From positions 620,001 through 684,000 of the forward strand of contig NZ_JAULBL010000001.1 in NCBI RefSeq assembly GCF_030512175.1: a stretch of DNA of 64,000 bases, in the 5' to 3' direction. The position numbers and the translations under genes were made by a program. Below are positions 19,806-28,568 of this stretch, piece after piece (position 1 is the stretch's first letter; each line of letters begins with the position of its first letter). The stretch is from Paeniglutamicibacter sulfureus. GTDB lineage: Bacteria > Actinomycetota > Actinomycetes > Actinomycetales > Micrococcaceae. The notes beneath the pieces are model-generated. The model did no database searches. It was not told the DNA's origin and was given only the letters and a program-made list of their open reading frames with translations.

Positions 19806-20486
19806 ATGAGCCAAGCATCCGGGACCCCGTCACATCCCATGGTTCCAGCGCACCCGGCCAAGCCGTTGCTGCGCGGCTGGATCCATGCAGTCACCGCACC
19901 ACTGGCCCTGGTCGCCGGTATCGTGCTGATCGTTCTGGCCCCTGCGGGCGCCGGCAAGATCGCCAGTGCCGTGTTCGCGTTCACCGGGGTTCTGCTCTTC
20001 ACGGTTTCGGCTTTCTACCATCGCGGAAATTGGTCGCCGACCACCACTCGCGTGCTCAAGCGGATCGACCACACCAACATCATGCTGCTGATCGCCGGCT
20101 CCTACACGCCGCTGGCCTGGGCCCTGCTTCCGGCCAAGTCGGCCACCATTCTGTTGGTCTCGATCTGGATCGGGGCCCTTGCAGGGGTCGGCTTCCGGGT
20201 GTTCTACACCGACGCACCGCGTTGGCTTTACACCCCCGTCTACGTATTGCTCGGCCTGGCGTCCCTGCTGTTCATCGGGGAATTCTTCACCGCCAGCCCG
20301 GCCGCGGCAATCCTCATATGCGCCGGCGGTGCCTTTTACATTGCCGGTGCGGTGTTCTACGCGTTGAAGGCCCCGAACCCCATTCCGGAAATCCTGGGAT
20401 TCCACGAGCTGTTCCATGCCTTCACGCTGATCGGTTTCTCCTGCCACTTCGCAGCCATTGCCATCGCGGTGCTCGGCGCCACCTAG
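19806..20486 (+). CDS. hemolysin III family (TrhA/PAQR-like) membrane protein
   Basis: 226 residues with seven hydrophobic segments. The conserved polar residues of the family are visible: SAFYHRGNW in helix 2, DHTNIMLLIAGSYTP in helix 3 and FHELFHAFTLIGFSCHF near the end, which carry the putative metal-binding histidines. The family is linked to membrane lipid homeostasis; the hemolysin name is historical. Leaderless start at 19806. Its stop codon overlaps the convergent yyaL stop by 4 bases. Confidence 0.93.
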   Translation: MSQASGTPSHPMVPAHPAKPLLRGWIHAVTAPLALVAGIVLIVLAPAGAGKIASAVFAFTGVLLFTVSAFYHRGNWSPTTTRVLKRIDHTNIMLLIAGSYTPLAWALLPAKSATILLVSIWIGALAGVGFRVFYTDAPRWLYTPVYVLLGLASLLFIGEFFTASPAAAILICAGGAFYIAGAVFYALKAPNPIPEILGFHELFHAFTLIGFSCHFAAIAIAVLGAT

Positions 20487-22696
20487 TTCACCGGTCCGCT
20501 CACCGAAAGTCCCGGTGCGATGAGCGCGGCCAGCGCCGGCAGGTTACCGACCGGTGCGTGGCAAACCCCTCCGCGGCACACATAGAGCCGCAATTGCCCC
20601 TCGGGTCCCGCCGGGTAGACAGTGTCCCTGGTGCCCGCGTCGCCGGTCGGGCCCAGTTGGGCCACTGCCGCCAATACGCCGAGACGCACCGCTTCCCGGC
20701 GCTCGGGCTCGGTTCCTCCCGCCACGACCAGCTCCGTCGTGGAACCGTGGACGAATCGGGCAACCACTCCCAAGGCGCTCCCGGTGCCATGGGGTGCGCG
20801 CTCGGCAAGGGCCGGCACGAATCCCAGCAACATGCGCACCAACCCGAGGTCTTCTTCGCTGCTTTCGAACGCCGCCTCGGGGGCGCCCGCTCCCATGTCC
20901 AGCTGCTTGCGTCCGGCCCGGTTCAGCAGCGCGGCGGCCAGCAGCGAGGTCGCCGAGGGCACCGCGTCATCCAGTGCCTCGGCGCTGCCCATTCCCCCGC
21001 GCATGGCCTGGACTCGGGGGTCGTTCGCTGCGCTGTCCAGTGGCAATCCGCCGTCAAGGAAAAGTTCCAGGGCCGCGCTGAGCACTTCGTCGGCTCTGGC
21101 GAACCAGACCTGGTCCCCCGAGGCGGTACCCAGCTGCTGGAATCCCAGTGCCACGCCCGCATAGTCCTCAAGCACCGCGGAGATGGATGTGCTGGCCCGG
21201 CCCTGGTGGCTGATGCGGTGGAGCATTGCCCCGGCGCCACCGCTCGCCGTCACCCAATGCACCCGGTACAGGTACTCGGCCGTCTTCGTGGCGAGGTCAA
21301 GCATGAGCGGTTCGCGCACAAGCACCGCGGCCTCGGCCAGCGAGGCAATGGCCAGGCCGTTCCACCCGGCGACGACCTTCTCGTCGCGGCCCGGCTGCAC
21401 CCGCGTCGCACGCTCGGCGGCCAGTTTCCCCAGGGCATCTGCGAGCCCCGGCCATTCGGCGAGCGTCGGGGTGCGGGACAGCGCAACGGTCATCGGCACG
21501 TCCCGCGGAAGGAGATCACCTTGCCCGGCGCCCTCGCCCGGCAGCGATGCGCCTGCCCACAATTGCAGGAAAACATTGCCGGAGGCCCGAAGCCCTTCCG
21601 TTCCCTGTTCCCCCAGGATCCTAGCGACCTCGCCCCGGCTAAAGGTGTAGGTGGCGCCCTCGTGGTGGGATCCGTCCGGCATGACGGTGTCGGCGTCAAG
21701 GGATGAGGCGAATCCCCCGCCGGGAAGCTGCATGTCTTCCTCCAGCCACTTGTGGATGCCGCGGGCGGATACGCGGCAGAGTTCGGCGACGTCCGCATCG
21801 GGCAACTGCACCGCCGCGCGGGCGTACAGTCCCAGCAGCTGTGCGTTGTCGTAGAGCATCTTTTCAAAGTGCGGGATCTTCCATTCAGGATCCACGCAAT
21901 AACGCGCAAAGCCGCCGCCCACGTGGTCTGCCAGTGCACTGCAGGCCATGATCCGCAGCGTCTCCGATGCCAGCGCGGTGGCCTGCGACGCCTCGGGCCC
22001 CGAGCCCAGTGAAGCCCGCAGAAGGAAGTCCAACACGGAACTCGGCGGGAACTTGGGTGCCGGTGAAAAGCCTCCGGTGGGATCCTCCATGGCCGCCAAC
22101 TTTCGCACGGCGGTGCCGATCACCTCGGCCAGCCCCGGTTCATTGCCGGCAGTGGGCAACGGCAGGGACCGGGAGAACATCTTGGCCTGTCCGCCGGCGA
22201 CCGAACCCAGGTGGTCGGCGAGCGTCGCTGCCTGCAGTTCCAAGGCGTCTCGGCGGTTGTCCCAGGCGTCGGTGACGGCTTCGAGCACTTGCATGAAGGC
22301 GGGCATGCCCGGCCGGGGCACCGGCGGGAAATAGGTCCCGGCATGGATGGCGCGGCCGTCGGGGAGCGTGAATACGCTCATGGGCCAGCCACCGGCACCG
22401 GTGAGTGTTTGGGTTGCGGCCATGTAGGCACTGTCGACGGCAGGATGTTCCTCGCGGTCGACCTTGATCGGCACGAAGTGTTCGTTGAGGTAGGCGGCGA
22501 TCCCGGGGTCGTCGAAGGATTCGCGGGCCATCACGTGGCACCAGTGGCAGGCTGCGTATCCGATGGACAGGAAGACCGGGACGTCGCGGGACGCGGCCTC
22601 GGCGAATGCCTCGTCCCCGTAGGGCCACCAGTCAACCTGCTGGTGGGCATGCTGCCTGAGGTAGGCGGAGGCGCTCGAGGCGATTCGTTGTCCCAT
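20483..22696 (-). CDS. YyaL-type thioredoxin-domain protein (DUF255, six-hairpin fold)
   Basis: 737 residues. The N-terminal DUF255 thioredoxin-like domain opens with LRQHAHQQVDWWPYGDEAF and carries the CxxC motif C50-HW-C53 (GYAACHWCHVM); the remainder is an alpha/alpha six-hairpin glycosidase-like domain. Homologues include human SPATA20; function is unsettled. Start ATG 22696 matches the family N-terminus. A decayed copy of the first ~30 codons and the upstream region sits at 27801-27890. In mycobacteria this gene follows mca and the small membrane protein gene; here about 7 kb of accessory DNA separates them. Confidence 0.92.
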   Translation of the reverse strand: MGQRIASSASAYLRQHAHQQVDWWPYGDEAFAEAASRDVPVFLSIGYAACHWCHVMARESFDDPGIAAYLNEHFVPIKVDREEHPAVDSAYMAATQTLTGAGGWPMSVFTLPDGRAIHAGTYFPPVPRPGMPAFMQVLEAVTDAWDNRRDALELQAATLADHLGSVAGGQAKMFSRSLPLPTAGNEPGLAEVIGTAVRKLAAMEDPTGGFSPAPKFPPSSVLDFLLRASLGSGPEASQATALASETLRIMACSALADHVGGGFARYCVDPEWKIPHFEKMLYDNAQLLGLYARAAVQLPDADVAELCRVSARGIHKWLEEDMQLPGGGFASSLDADTVMPDGSHHEGATYTFSRGEVARILGEQGTEGLRASGNVFLQLWAGASLPGEGAGQGDLLPRDVPMTVALSRTPTLAEWPGLADALGKLAAERATRVQPGRDEKVVAGWNGLAIASLAEAAVLVREPLMLDLATKTAEYLYRVHWVTASGGAGAMLHRISHQGRASTSISAVLEDYAGVALGFQQLGTASGDQVWFARADEVLSAALELFLDGGLPLDSAANDPRVQAMRGGMGSAEALDDAVPSATSLLAAALLNRAGRKQLDMGAGAPEAAFESSEEDLGLVRMLLGFVPALAERAPHGTGSALGVVARFVHGSTTELVVAGGTEPERREAVRLGVLAAVAQLGPTGDAGTRDTVYPAGPEGQLRLYVCRGGVCHAPVGNLPALAALIAPGLSVSGPVN

Positions 22697-22866
22697 GTTT
22701 CCAGTCTCCCCCACGAGCGTCCTTCATGGCAGAGCCCGGGACATCGAGCGCAGGCCAATCCCGACGACCGTCGTGTCTGGAGGTTCCAAGGCGGAGACAT
22801 GTGGAACGTAGACATCGAGCTGACTGCCCAGTGGTTCGCTTCGTGGGACGCCAGCAGCAGCCGACT

Positions 22867-23658
22867 TCAGCTGTCCCGGCCCCGCAATGCCACATACCCG
22901 GCACCGAGGAACACCGTCGTCCAGGCTGCCAGAACGGCAACCGCGGTGACCGGGCCGTAGGGATGTTCCACTGCGGTGCCCAACACCGCCGCGGCATTGG
23001 TCGGCAGATAGGAGGCGGCTTCCTGCACCGCCTCCGCGGCGAACAGCGGCAGGATCTGCGGCAGCCCGAAGAGCAGCACGAACGCCGCGGTCACGGCCCC
23101 GGCGCTGCTACGCAGCACCGATCCGAGGCCCACCATCATCATGGCCAGCAGCCCCAGGTAGGCGCCGGCGCCGAGCATGGCCGTGGCCAGCTGGCCGGGC
23201 GTGAACTCTCCGTAGGATCCCGCGGCCGGTGCCGCCACCAGAGTGCCGACCCCCACCAGGGCGGCCCCGGAAACGAATCCGACCGCACCCAGCACCGCGG
23301 CCTTGGACCCCAGGAAGCTCAAGCGCACCGGGACCGCCTGCAGGGAGGTGGTGATGGTGCCGGAACCGTACTCGGAGGTGACGGACAGCGCCGCAAGAAC
23401 GGCGATGAACAGCTGGGACAGCTGCAATGACACGAAGGCGACGAAAGGTGCCGGCATCGTCGTGTCATAGCCGTTCTCCCCGCTGGCCTGCGCCGAGGCG
23501 CCCAGCAGCCAGGCCAGGCCGACCTGCCCGAGCAGCGCCAGTGACAGGATGATCCAGGTGGAGCGCAGGGAGGCCAGCTTGGTGGCCTCAAAGGCCGCGG
23601 CCCGGCGGCCGCGGCCGCGGCGGATGGCGGCGGGCGGGGTTCCCTGGATGGCTCTCAT
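22867..23658 (-). CDS. ABC-2 type transporter permease
   Basis: 263 residues with about six hydrophobic segments after a positively charged N-terminus (IRRGRGRRAAAFEATKLASL). The GSGTITTSLQAVP motif is typical of ABC-2 permeases that pair with drug, lantibiotic or lipid-type ATPases. The start ATG at 23658 overlaps the stop of the ATPase gene by 4 bases, so both are co-translated. Probable exporter; substrate unknown. Likely controlled by the divergently encoded two-component system. Confidence 0.9.
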   Translation of the reverse strand: MRAIQGTPPAAIRRGRGRRAAAFEATKLASLRSTWIILSLALLGQVGLAWLLGASAQASGENGYDTTMPAPFVAFVSLQLSQLFIAVLAALSVTSEYGSGTITTSLQAVPVRLSFLGSKAAVLGAVGFVSGAALVGVGTLVAAPAAGSYGEFTPGQLATAMLGAGAYLGLLAMMMVGLGSVLRSSAGAVTAAFVLLFGLPQILPLFAAEAVQEAASYLPTNAAAVLGTAVEHPYGPVTAVAVLAAWTTVFLGAGYVALRGRDS

Positions 23659-24578
23659 GATGCTTTCCTTTCATTTTCGGTTGGCACGTATTCGAGGCTG
23701 GAGGAAGTCAATTCGGCGTAGGCCTGTTCCAGCGAGGCCTTGCGCAGGCTCAGTTCGTTGATCCTCAGCCCCAGCCCGTGGGCAATTCCCCCGACATCCT
23801 CCAGCGAGGCGCCGGTGACCCGCAGCGTCCCGGAATCCGTCAAGGTGACAGGGTACCCGGCGCGGGACAGCGCCTCGGCGAGCAGCGCGGCATCGGGGGT
23901 GGCGACGGTGATGGAGTTCAGCGCGCTTTCGGCGATGACGTTGTCGATGGAATCATCCGCGATCAGCCTGCCCCGCCCGATGACCACCAGGTGGTCGGCC
24001 GTGGACTGCATCTCGCTCATCAGGTGGCTGGAGACGAACACCGTCGCCCCGGCGGCCGCCTTGGCACGCATGAGCTCTCGGATCCACACCACCCCGTCGG
24101 CGTCCAGGCCGTTGACCGGCTCGTCGAAGATGAGCACCTGCGGATCGCCCAGCAGCGCACCGGCAATGCCCAGACGTTGGCGCATGCCCAGCGAAAAGGT
24201 GCCGATGCGTTGGTGCCCCGCCTCGGCGAGCCCGACCTCCTCCAGCACCGTCCCCACCCGGCGGGCGGGGATGGAGTTGCTGCGGGCCAGGCCCAGCAGG
24301 TGGGATGCGGCACGCTGCCCCGGATGCCCGATGCGCGAGTCGACCACGGCCCCCACGGTGCGCAGCGGGGTGTGCAGGGCCGCATAGGGTTTCCCGTTGA
24401 TCAGCGCTGCCCCGGAGTCGGGGGTGTCGAGCCCCAGCAGCATGCGCATGGTGGTGGTCTTCCCTGCCCCGTTGGGACCCAGGAAGCCGGTGACTTTCCC
24501 CGCTTCGATGGCCACCGACAGCCCGTCCACCGCCCGCTTGCGTCCAAAGTCCTTGGTGAGATCCTCAAGCACGATCAT
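23655..24578 (-). CDS. ABC transporter ATP-binding protein (drug/antibiotic exporter type)
   Basis: 307 residues. Walker A GPNGAGKTTTMRML at about 35-48, the signature region FSLGMRQRLGIAGALLGDP, Walker B LIFDEPVNGLD and the switch histidine in SSHLMSEM are intact. The C-terminal ~90 residues form the extra domain common in bacitracin/BcrA-like ATPases. It is first in the minus-strand pair with the permease and is divergent from the histidine kinase gene, an arrangement typical of cell-envelope or peptide-stress modules. Confidence 0.93.
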   Translation of the reverse strand: MIVLEDLTKDFGRKRAVDGLSVAIEAGKVTGFLGPNGAGKTTTMRMLLGLDTPDSGAALINGKPYAALHTPLRTVGAVVDSRIGHPGQRAASHLLGLARSNSIPARRVGTVLEEVGLAEAGHQRIGTFSLGMRQRLGIAGALLGDPQVLIFDEPVNGLDADGVVWIRELMRAKAAAGATVFVSSHLMSEMQSTADHLVVIGRGRLIADDSIDNVIAESALNSITVATPDAALLAEALSRAGYPVTLTDSGTLRVTGASLEDVGGIAHGLGLRINELSLRKASLEQAYAELTSSSLEYVPTENERKAS

Positions 24579-24721
24579 GGTCCTGCTCCTTGCCCGGTTG
24601 GTGTTGCTTCCTTGCCTTCAACGCTAGGTTGGGTCCCGGGCCCACCGACACCGGCGTTCGTCGGGTCTTGGGCAGCGAACACCCCTGACTTTCGTCGGTG
24701 TTCCGGCGGGCGGCGGCTCGG

Positions 24722-24727
24722 TAGCAT
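24722..24727 (+). promoter_or_regulatory. -10 box (TAGCAT) of leaderless histidine kinase gene
   Basis: TANNNT hexamer ending 7 nt before ATG 24735, in the 156-nt divergent gap to the ABC operon. No SD motif. Confidence 0.6.
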
Positions 24728-24734
24728 GGGGTGA

Positions 24735-26171
24735 ATGAGGATCCGTTCCGGAGTCCGTTTCCGTCCGCAGCAGGCCGGCTGGGCCGTCGTGCTGTTGCTG
24801 GCCGCGCTCGTGATGCCTGCCCTGGGCCCGGGCAATGCCCTGGCCGCGGCGCTGGCGGTGGTTGCCGCCTATCTGGCCGGGCGCAGGCTGGATTCCCTCT
24901 CCGGTTCGGTGTCCATGTTGGGGGCCGGGATCCTGGTCGCCGGTGCGCTGCGGCTTGCCGCCGATCCTTCCGGGGCCGCCTCGAGGTGGCTGTTGGACGT
25001 GCTGCTGGTCTTTGCCGCGGTGGTGCTGCCATGGTGGTGGGGCCGCTACCGTATGCTGCGCACCGCCCAACGCCGACGCGAACACGAGGTCGTTGCCGCC
25101 AACGCCAGGCTGCTCGAACGCACCCGCATTGCCCAGGACATGCACGATGAGCTCGGGCACGAGCTGGCGCTCATTGCCCTGGGCGCCGGCGCGCTGGAGG
25201 TCGACGCAAACTCCACGGAGCACGGACGCCGCGCGGCGGCCGACATCCGCGAGCGAGCTGCCCAGGCCATCGATTCGCTGCACGCGATCGTGGCGATGTT
25301 GCGCCAGGACACGTCCAACGGCGCTGCCCCGCTGGTACCTGCCGGCGAATCGATCCAGGCACTGGTTGCCCGGGTGCGAACCTCCGGGCTTCAGACGGAC
25401 CTCGAACAGGTGCCGGCCCCGCCCGGAACACCGAATCCTCCACGGGAGGTGCAGGCCGCCATGCACCGGGTGGTCCAGGAGGGGCTGACCAATGCGGCCA
25501 GGCATGCCCCCGGCGCCGAGGTGCACATCGGGATCGACGAAGGCAAGGACCCGGTGACCATCAAGATCGAAAACCGACGCACCTCACCGGCCCCGGCCGT
25601 GGGCACCGGAGGTTCCGGGCTCGCCGGGGTCGCCGAACGGCTGCGCATGCTCGGCGGCACCCTGGAGGCCGGAGTTCACGGGCAGGATTTTCGCCTGGTC
25701 GCACGCATCCCCCGGTCATCCCGGCTTCCCGAACCCGGACCCGGCACGCTGGCGCTCGGTCCTGCGCCGGTGGATGGGTCGGTGGCCACGGAGCTTGCCG
25801 ATGTTCGTCGCACCACGCGCTCGCGGCAATGGGCCACCGCGTTGCTGCCGCTGGGGCTGGCGACGCTGTTGGCCGGCATCCTGGTGACGGTGCAGGTGCT
25901 CACGGTGGTGGACAACGCCCTGGCGCCGTCCGCCTACGCGCAGCTGCGGGTGGGGCAGGCCCGCGCAGAGATCGTACCGTTGCTGCCCGCCGGCGGCCTG
26001 GACGGCCCCACCCCGATGATTGCCGAGACCCCGGCACCAGGGAACACGACATGCATCTACTACCAGGCACGCAACGGCTTCCTGGATTTCAGCACCGACA
26101 TGTACCGGCTGTGTTTCGGCCACGGGGTGCTCGTGTCCAAGGACCATCTGTTGCCGCGAAACGAAGGATGA
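24735..26171 (+). CDS. NarL-family sensor histidine kinase with extra C-terminal extracellular domain
   Basis: 478 residues. Two to four hydrophobic segments precede residue 103; the HisKA_3 dimerisation helix carries the phospho-accepting H137 (AQDMHDELGHE); the HATPase domain has HRVVQEGLTNAARHAP (254-269) and GSGLAGVAERL (303-313). Unusually, the protein continues for ~150 residues: a further membrane segment at about 375-396 and a ~80-residue outer domain containing C440 and C460. The stop overlaps the response regulator start (ATGA). It probably senses the substrate of, or the stress relieved by, the divergent ABC exporter. Confidence 0.92.
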   Translation: MRIRSGVRFRPQQAGWAVVLLLAALVMPALGPGNALAAALAVVAAYLAGRRLDSLSGSVSMLGAGILVAGALRLAADPSGAASRWLLDVLLVFAAVVLPWWWGRYRMLRTAQRRREHEVVAANARLLERTRIAQDMHDELGHELALIALGAGALEVDANSTEHGRRAAADIRERAAQAIDSLHAIVAMLRQDTSNGAAPLVPAGESIQALVARVRTSGLQTDLEQVPAPPGTPNPPREVQAAMHRVVQEGLTNAARHAPGAEVHIGIDEGKDPVTIKIENRRTSPAPAVGTGGSGLAGVAERLRMLGGTLEAGVHGQDFRLVARIPRSSRLPEPGPGTLALGPAPVDGSVATELADVRRTTRSRQWATALLPLGLATLLAGILVTVQVLTVVDNALAPSAYAQLRVGQARAEIVPLLPAGGLDGPTPMIAETPAPGNTTCIYYQARNGFLDFSTDMYRLCFGHGVLVSKDHLLPRNEG

Positions 26172-26884
26172 GCCCTGTGCCCCTGCCCGAAGTTCCACGA
26201 CCCGCCTCCGGCCCCGGGGACAGGCCCATCACGGTGTTGTTGGCCGATGACGAGGCGCTGGTCCGCGCCGGGGTCCGGGCGATCCTGTCCTCGGATCCGG
26301 GCATCGAAGTAGTGGCCGAGGCGGCCGACGGGCGCCAGGCCCTGGAACTTGCCGCCAGGTTCCGGCCTTCGGTGGCGCTACTGGATATCCGCATGCCGGT
26401 GCTCGACGGGCTCGCCGCGGCCCGCGAACTGGCCGTGCGCCTGCCCGGCACCGCCGTCGCCATGCTCACGGTCTTCGGCGAAGACGAGTACATCGACGCG
26501 GCGCTGAAGGTGGGAGTCAGCGGCTTTTTACTCAAGGCCTCGGCGCCGCAGGAGCTGATTGCCGGGGTCAAGGCGGTTGCCTCGGGCGCCGCCTATCTTT
26601 CACCGCGCGTGGCACGGCGGGTGGTGGACCGGCTGCGCGCCGTCGACGTCGGTGCCCCTCAGGTGGCCCGCGCGGCCGTGGCGCAGCTAAGTGCCAGGGA
26701 AACGGATGTGCTCATCCTGCTGGGGGCCGGTTATTCAAATGCACAGATCGGTGCTCGGCTGCACCTGACAGAGGGAACCGTCAAGGGGCATGTCTCGGCA
26801 ATCCTGCTCAAGCTGGGGGCAGTGAACCGGGTGCAGGCCGCGGTGTTGGCCCACCATGCCGGGTTGGTTCCGCCCGGTTCCTGA
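26168..26884 (+). CDS. NarL/FixJ-family response regulator
   Basis: 238 residues. The receiver domain has acidic pocket residues D27/D28 (LLADDEA), phospho-acceptor D73 (VALLDIRMPV) and the conserved lysine in GFLLKASAP; a LuxR-type helix-turn-helix lies in the last ~60 residues (LSARETDVLILLGAGYSNAQIGARLHL). ATG 26168 overlaps the kinase stop and GAAGG precedes it, so the pair is translationally coupled. Probably activates the divergent ABC operon. Confidence 0.95.
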   Translation: MSPVPLPEVPRPASGPGDRPITVLLADDEALVRAGVRAILSSDPGIEVVAEAADGRQALELAARFRPSVALLDIRMPVLDGLAAARELAVRLPGTAVAMLTVFGEDEYIDAALKVGVSGFLLKASAPQELIAGVKAVASGAAYLSPRVARRVVDRLRAVDVGAPQVARAAVAQLSARETDVLILLGAGYSNAQIGARLHLTEGTVKGHVSAILLKLGAVNRVQAAVLAHHAGLVPPGS

Positions 26885-26905
26885 ACCCAGGGCCGCGGTC
26901 ACTTC

Positions 26906-26947
26906 AAAGGCCCCCGTGAAGAAATTCTCAATTTCACGGGGGCCTTT
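26906..26947 (+). terminator. intrinsic terminator of the two-component operon
   Basis: A perfect 15-bp stem, AAAGGCCCCCGTGAA (26906-26920) with its complement at 26933-26947, a 12-nt loop and a terminal TTT. It begins 22 bases after the response regulator stop. Confidence 0.85.
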
Positions 26948-26964
26948 GCAGGATGATGGTGAGC

Positions 26965-27201
26965 CTAACGCGCGGGCTTGTCGCCCGGCTCGTCGGGCTG
27001 GATGTCTTTACCCTTGTCCACCAGCTCCTGCTGACGTGCCTCGGGTCATGTCACGGATCAGGAAGATGGTCACAATGACGAGCACCGCCGTGGCCACAAA
27101 CCCACGAATCCCCGGCCAATGCTCTGTGCCGCATCTCCGACGGGCGCTCCGTGAACCGGCGATGGACTAACGGAGGCGGTGTAAAGCAGGAACGAATACA
27201 C
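26965..27201 (-). pseudogene. decayed copy of the small membrane protein gene (29827-30099)
   Basis: Nearly collinear with the intact gene at 29827-30099, from the GTG start equivalent (27201) to the stop equivalent (26965, TAG instead of TAA). It carries an internal deletion of roughly 35 bases around 27040 (the intact gene's QGEAQARQQ coding stretch is missing) plus other small changes, so the frame is broken. It lies directly downstream of the mca fragment, preserving the intact pair's order. Confidence 0.85.
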
Positions 27202-27248
27202 GCGCGGGGCGCATTCTGAAAAAGTTGGCGGCCGGAATCATCGGCACA

Positions 27249-27800
27249 TTACACCGGCAAACTGGTCGGCCTCTGGGAGTGTGGTGGGAACCGCGGATTC
27301 GATCAGGGTGCAGTCCTCCCATGGCCATGCCTTGGCGTAGATCGCCTCGGGCACGGCAAAGAAGAGTCCTGTCGGATCGATTTGGGTCCGGTGGGCCAGC
27401 AGCGCCCGGTCTCGGTGCTTGAAGAAGTCTGCGCAGTGGACCTGCGTGGTGGTTTCGTGCGGCGAAACCCGCCCGAATCGCTATTCGTCCGGGTGTTGCT
27501 CCCAGGCGGCAATTCGTTCGGCATAGGGCGATTCGATGCCGCCGTCCACCATGGCGTAGTGCAGTGTCTTGAATCGCTCGTCGGCAAAGGCGCGATCGTA
27601 GTAGAGCTTGGAGGTTTCCCAGGGCTCGCCAAGTTCCGGAGAGCTGGTGGACTTGGCAACTTCTGCAACGGCGTGCATGGCGATCTTGTGCGCCTAGACG
27701 TGGTCTGGGTGCGGGTAGCCGCCGTTTTCGTCGTACGCAATGATCACGTGCGGCTTGAATTCGCGGATCAACTTGATCAACGGGGCTGCTGCCCGGTCAA
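27249..27800 (-). pseudogene. decayed 3' part of a second mca copy
   Basis: Matches intact mca (30151-31068) from about residue 122 (DRAAAPLIKLIREFKPHVI) to the C-terminus, close to 85-90 percent identical by eye. The frame is broken by TAG codons at 27694-27696 (after PHPDHV) and 27481-27483 (after EQHPDE), and the 3' end is diverged. The 5' third of mca is absent; at 27800/27801 the sequence switches to the 5' end of yyaL. No function expected. Confidence 0.9.
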
Positions 27801-27890
27801 GGCCTCGTCCCCATAGGGCCACCAGTCCACCTGCTGGTGGGCATGCTGGCGCAAGTAGGCGGAAGCGCTTGAGGCGATTCGTTGTCCCAT
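27801..27890 (-). pseudogene. decayed 5' end of a second yyaL copy, fused to the mca fragment
   Basis: Codons 1-30 of yyaL (MGQRIASSASAYLRQHA through WWPYGDEA) are preserved almost exactly, then the frame runs into mca sequence and stops after a few codons. Homology with the yyaL upstream region also continues to about 27970. The junction marks a rearrangement breakpoint. Confidence 0.88.
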
Positions 27891-27983
27891 GTTTGCGGTC
27901 TCCCCCAAGATGGTTCTTTGGGTCACGGCCTGGGAATTTCGCGCATGCCAGCCCCTCCTGGTGACTCACGGGAGCATCCGCAC

Positions 27984-27989
27984 TAGAAT
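27984..27989 (+). promoter_or_regulatory. -10 box (TAGAAT) ahead of degenerate frame at 27996
   Basis: TANNNT hexamer ending 6 nt before ATG 27996, matching the leaderless pattern of intact genes in the window. Confidence 0.45.
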
Positions 27990-27995
27990 GCGGAC

Positions 27996-28530
27996 ATGAG
28001 CGGCTTGCATGTTTCGGTGCGGGCGTCAGCGGGCTCGCCGGCGGTGAGCGAATTCGTCATGGCGGTCGGATTTCCATGGCATGCCAGTACCGAAAACCCT
28101 CCCGTAGACAGGATGGTACGAGGCCGCGGGGCCGTGGACCGCGCTTCACGCACGTCTCGTCTTGATACTCATCCCGGTTCCCGACACTGCCGACCAAGTT
28201 GCTCTCCACGGGAGTTGACTCGTGCGCGTTGGTCAGGCCGCGCGGATCGTGACGCTCGCCGGAGCGGTCGGTACGCACGGACCATTTCTACCCGACATCG
28301 TGTTCCCTGCGCTTGCGGACAGAGCTCCGGGGCCTCTTGCGCCGGACAGTTCATTGGCGACTTGACCGCGGAACGACGCGGGCATCGTCGTGTTCGACTT
28401 GTGTTCGACTGCCGGCGTATCTGCCTGGCAATACCGGGTGCCGCTGGTGGACGCGGGGGCGCCTTCGGCCGTGCTCCCTGAAACTTGCTCGCGGTCAGTA
28501 GGCCGGCGTTCCCTCGAGCTACTTCTAACG
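27996..28530 (+). pseudogene. degenerate gene of unknown family
   Basis: It starts like a leaderless gene (MSGLHVSVRASAG...), but after about 30-50 codons the protein-like signal moves to another frame, which reads sensibly (LVLILIPVPDTADQVAL; IVTLAGAVGTHGPFLPDIVFPALAD; GIVVFDLCSTAGVSAWQY) across two in-frame TGA codons and ends at a TGA near 28530. This suggests a frameshifted, stop-containing remnant of one protein. No family was recognised. It lies in the decayed zone between the duplicated segments. Confidence 0.4.
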
Positions 28531-28568
28531 TGAACCGACTCCAATTCCGAGCGAGAAAAGAAAAAGTC

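Noticed and set aside
27303-27740. 145-codon minus-strand frame in the mca-like fragment
   Set aside because: It is out of frame with mca; the mca homology lies in another frame with stop codons, so this is not a new gene.
28216-28365. TGA recoding (selenocysteine) in the degenerate frame
   Set aside because: No SECIS-like hairpin follows the TGA codons and the frame is also shifted upstream, so ordinary decay is simpler.
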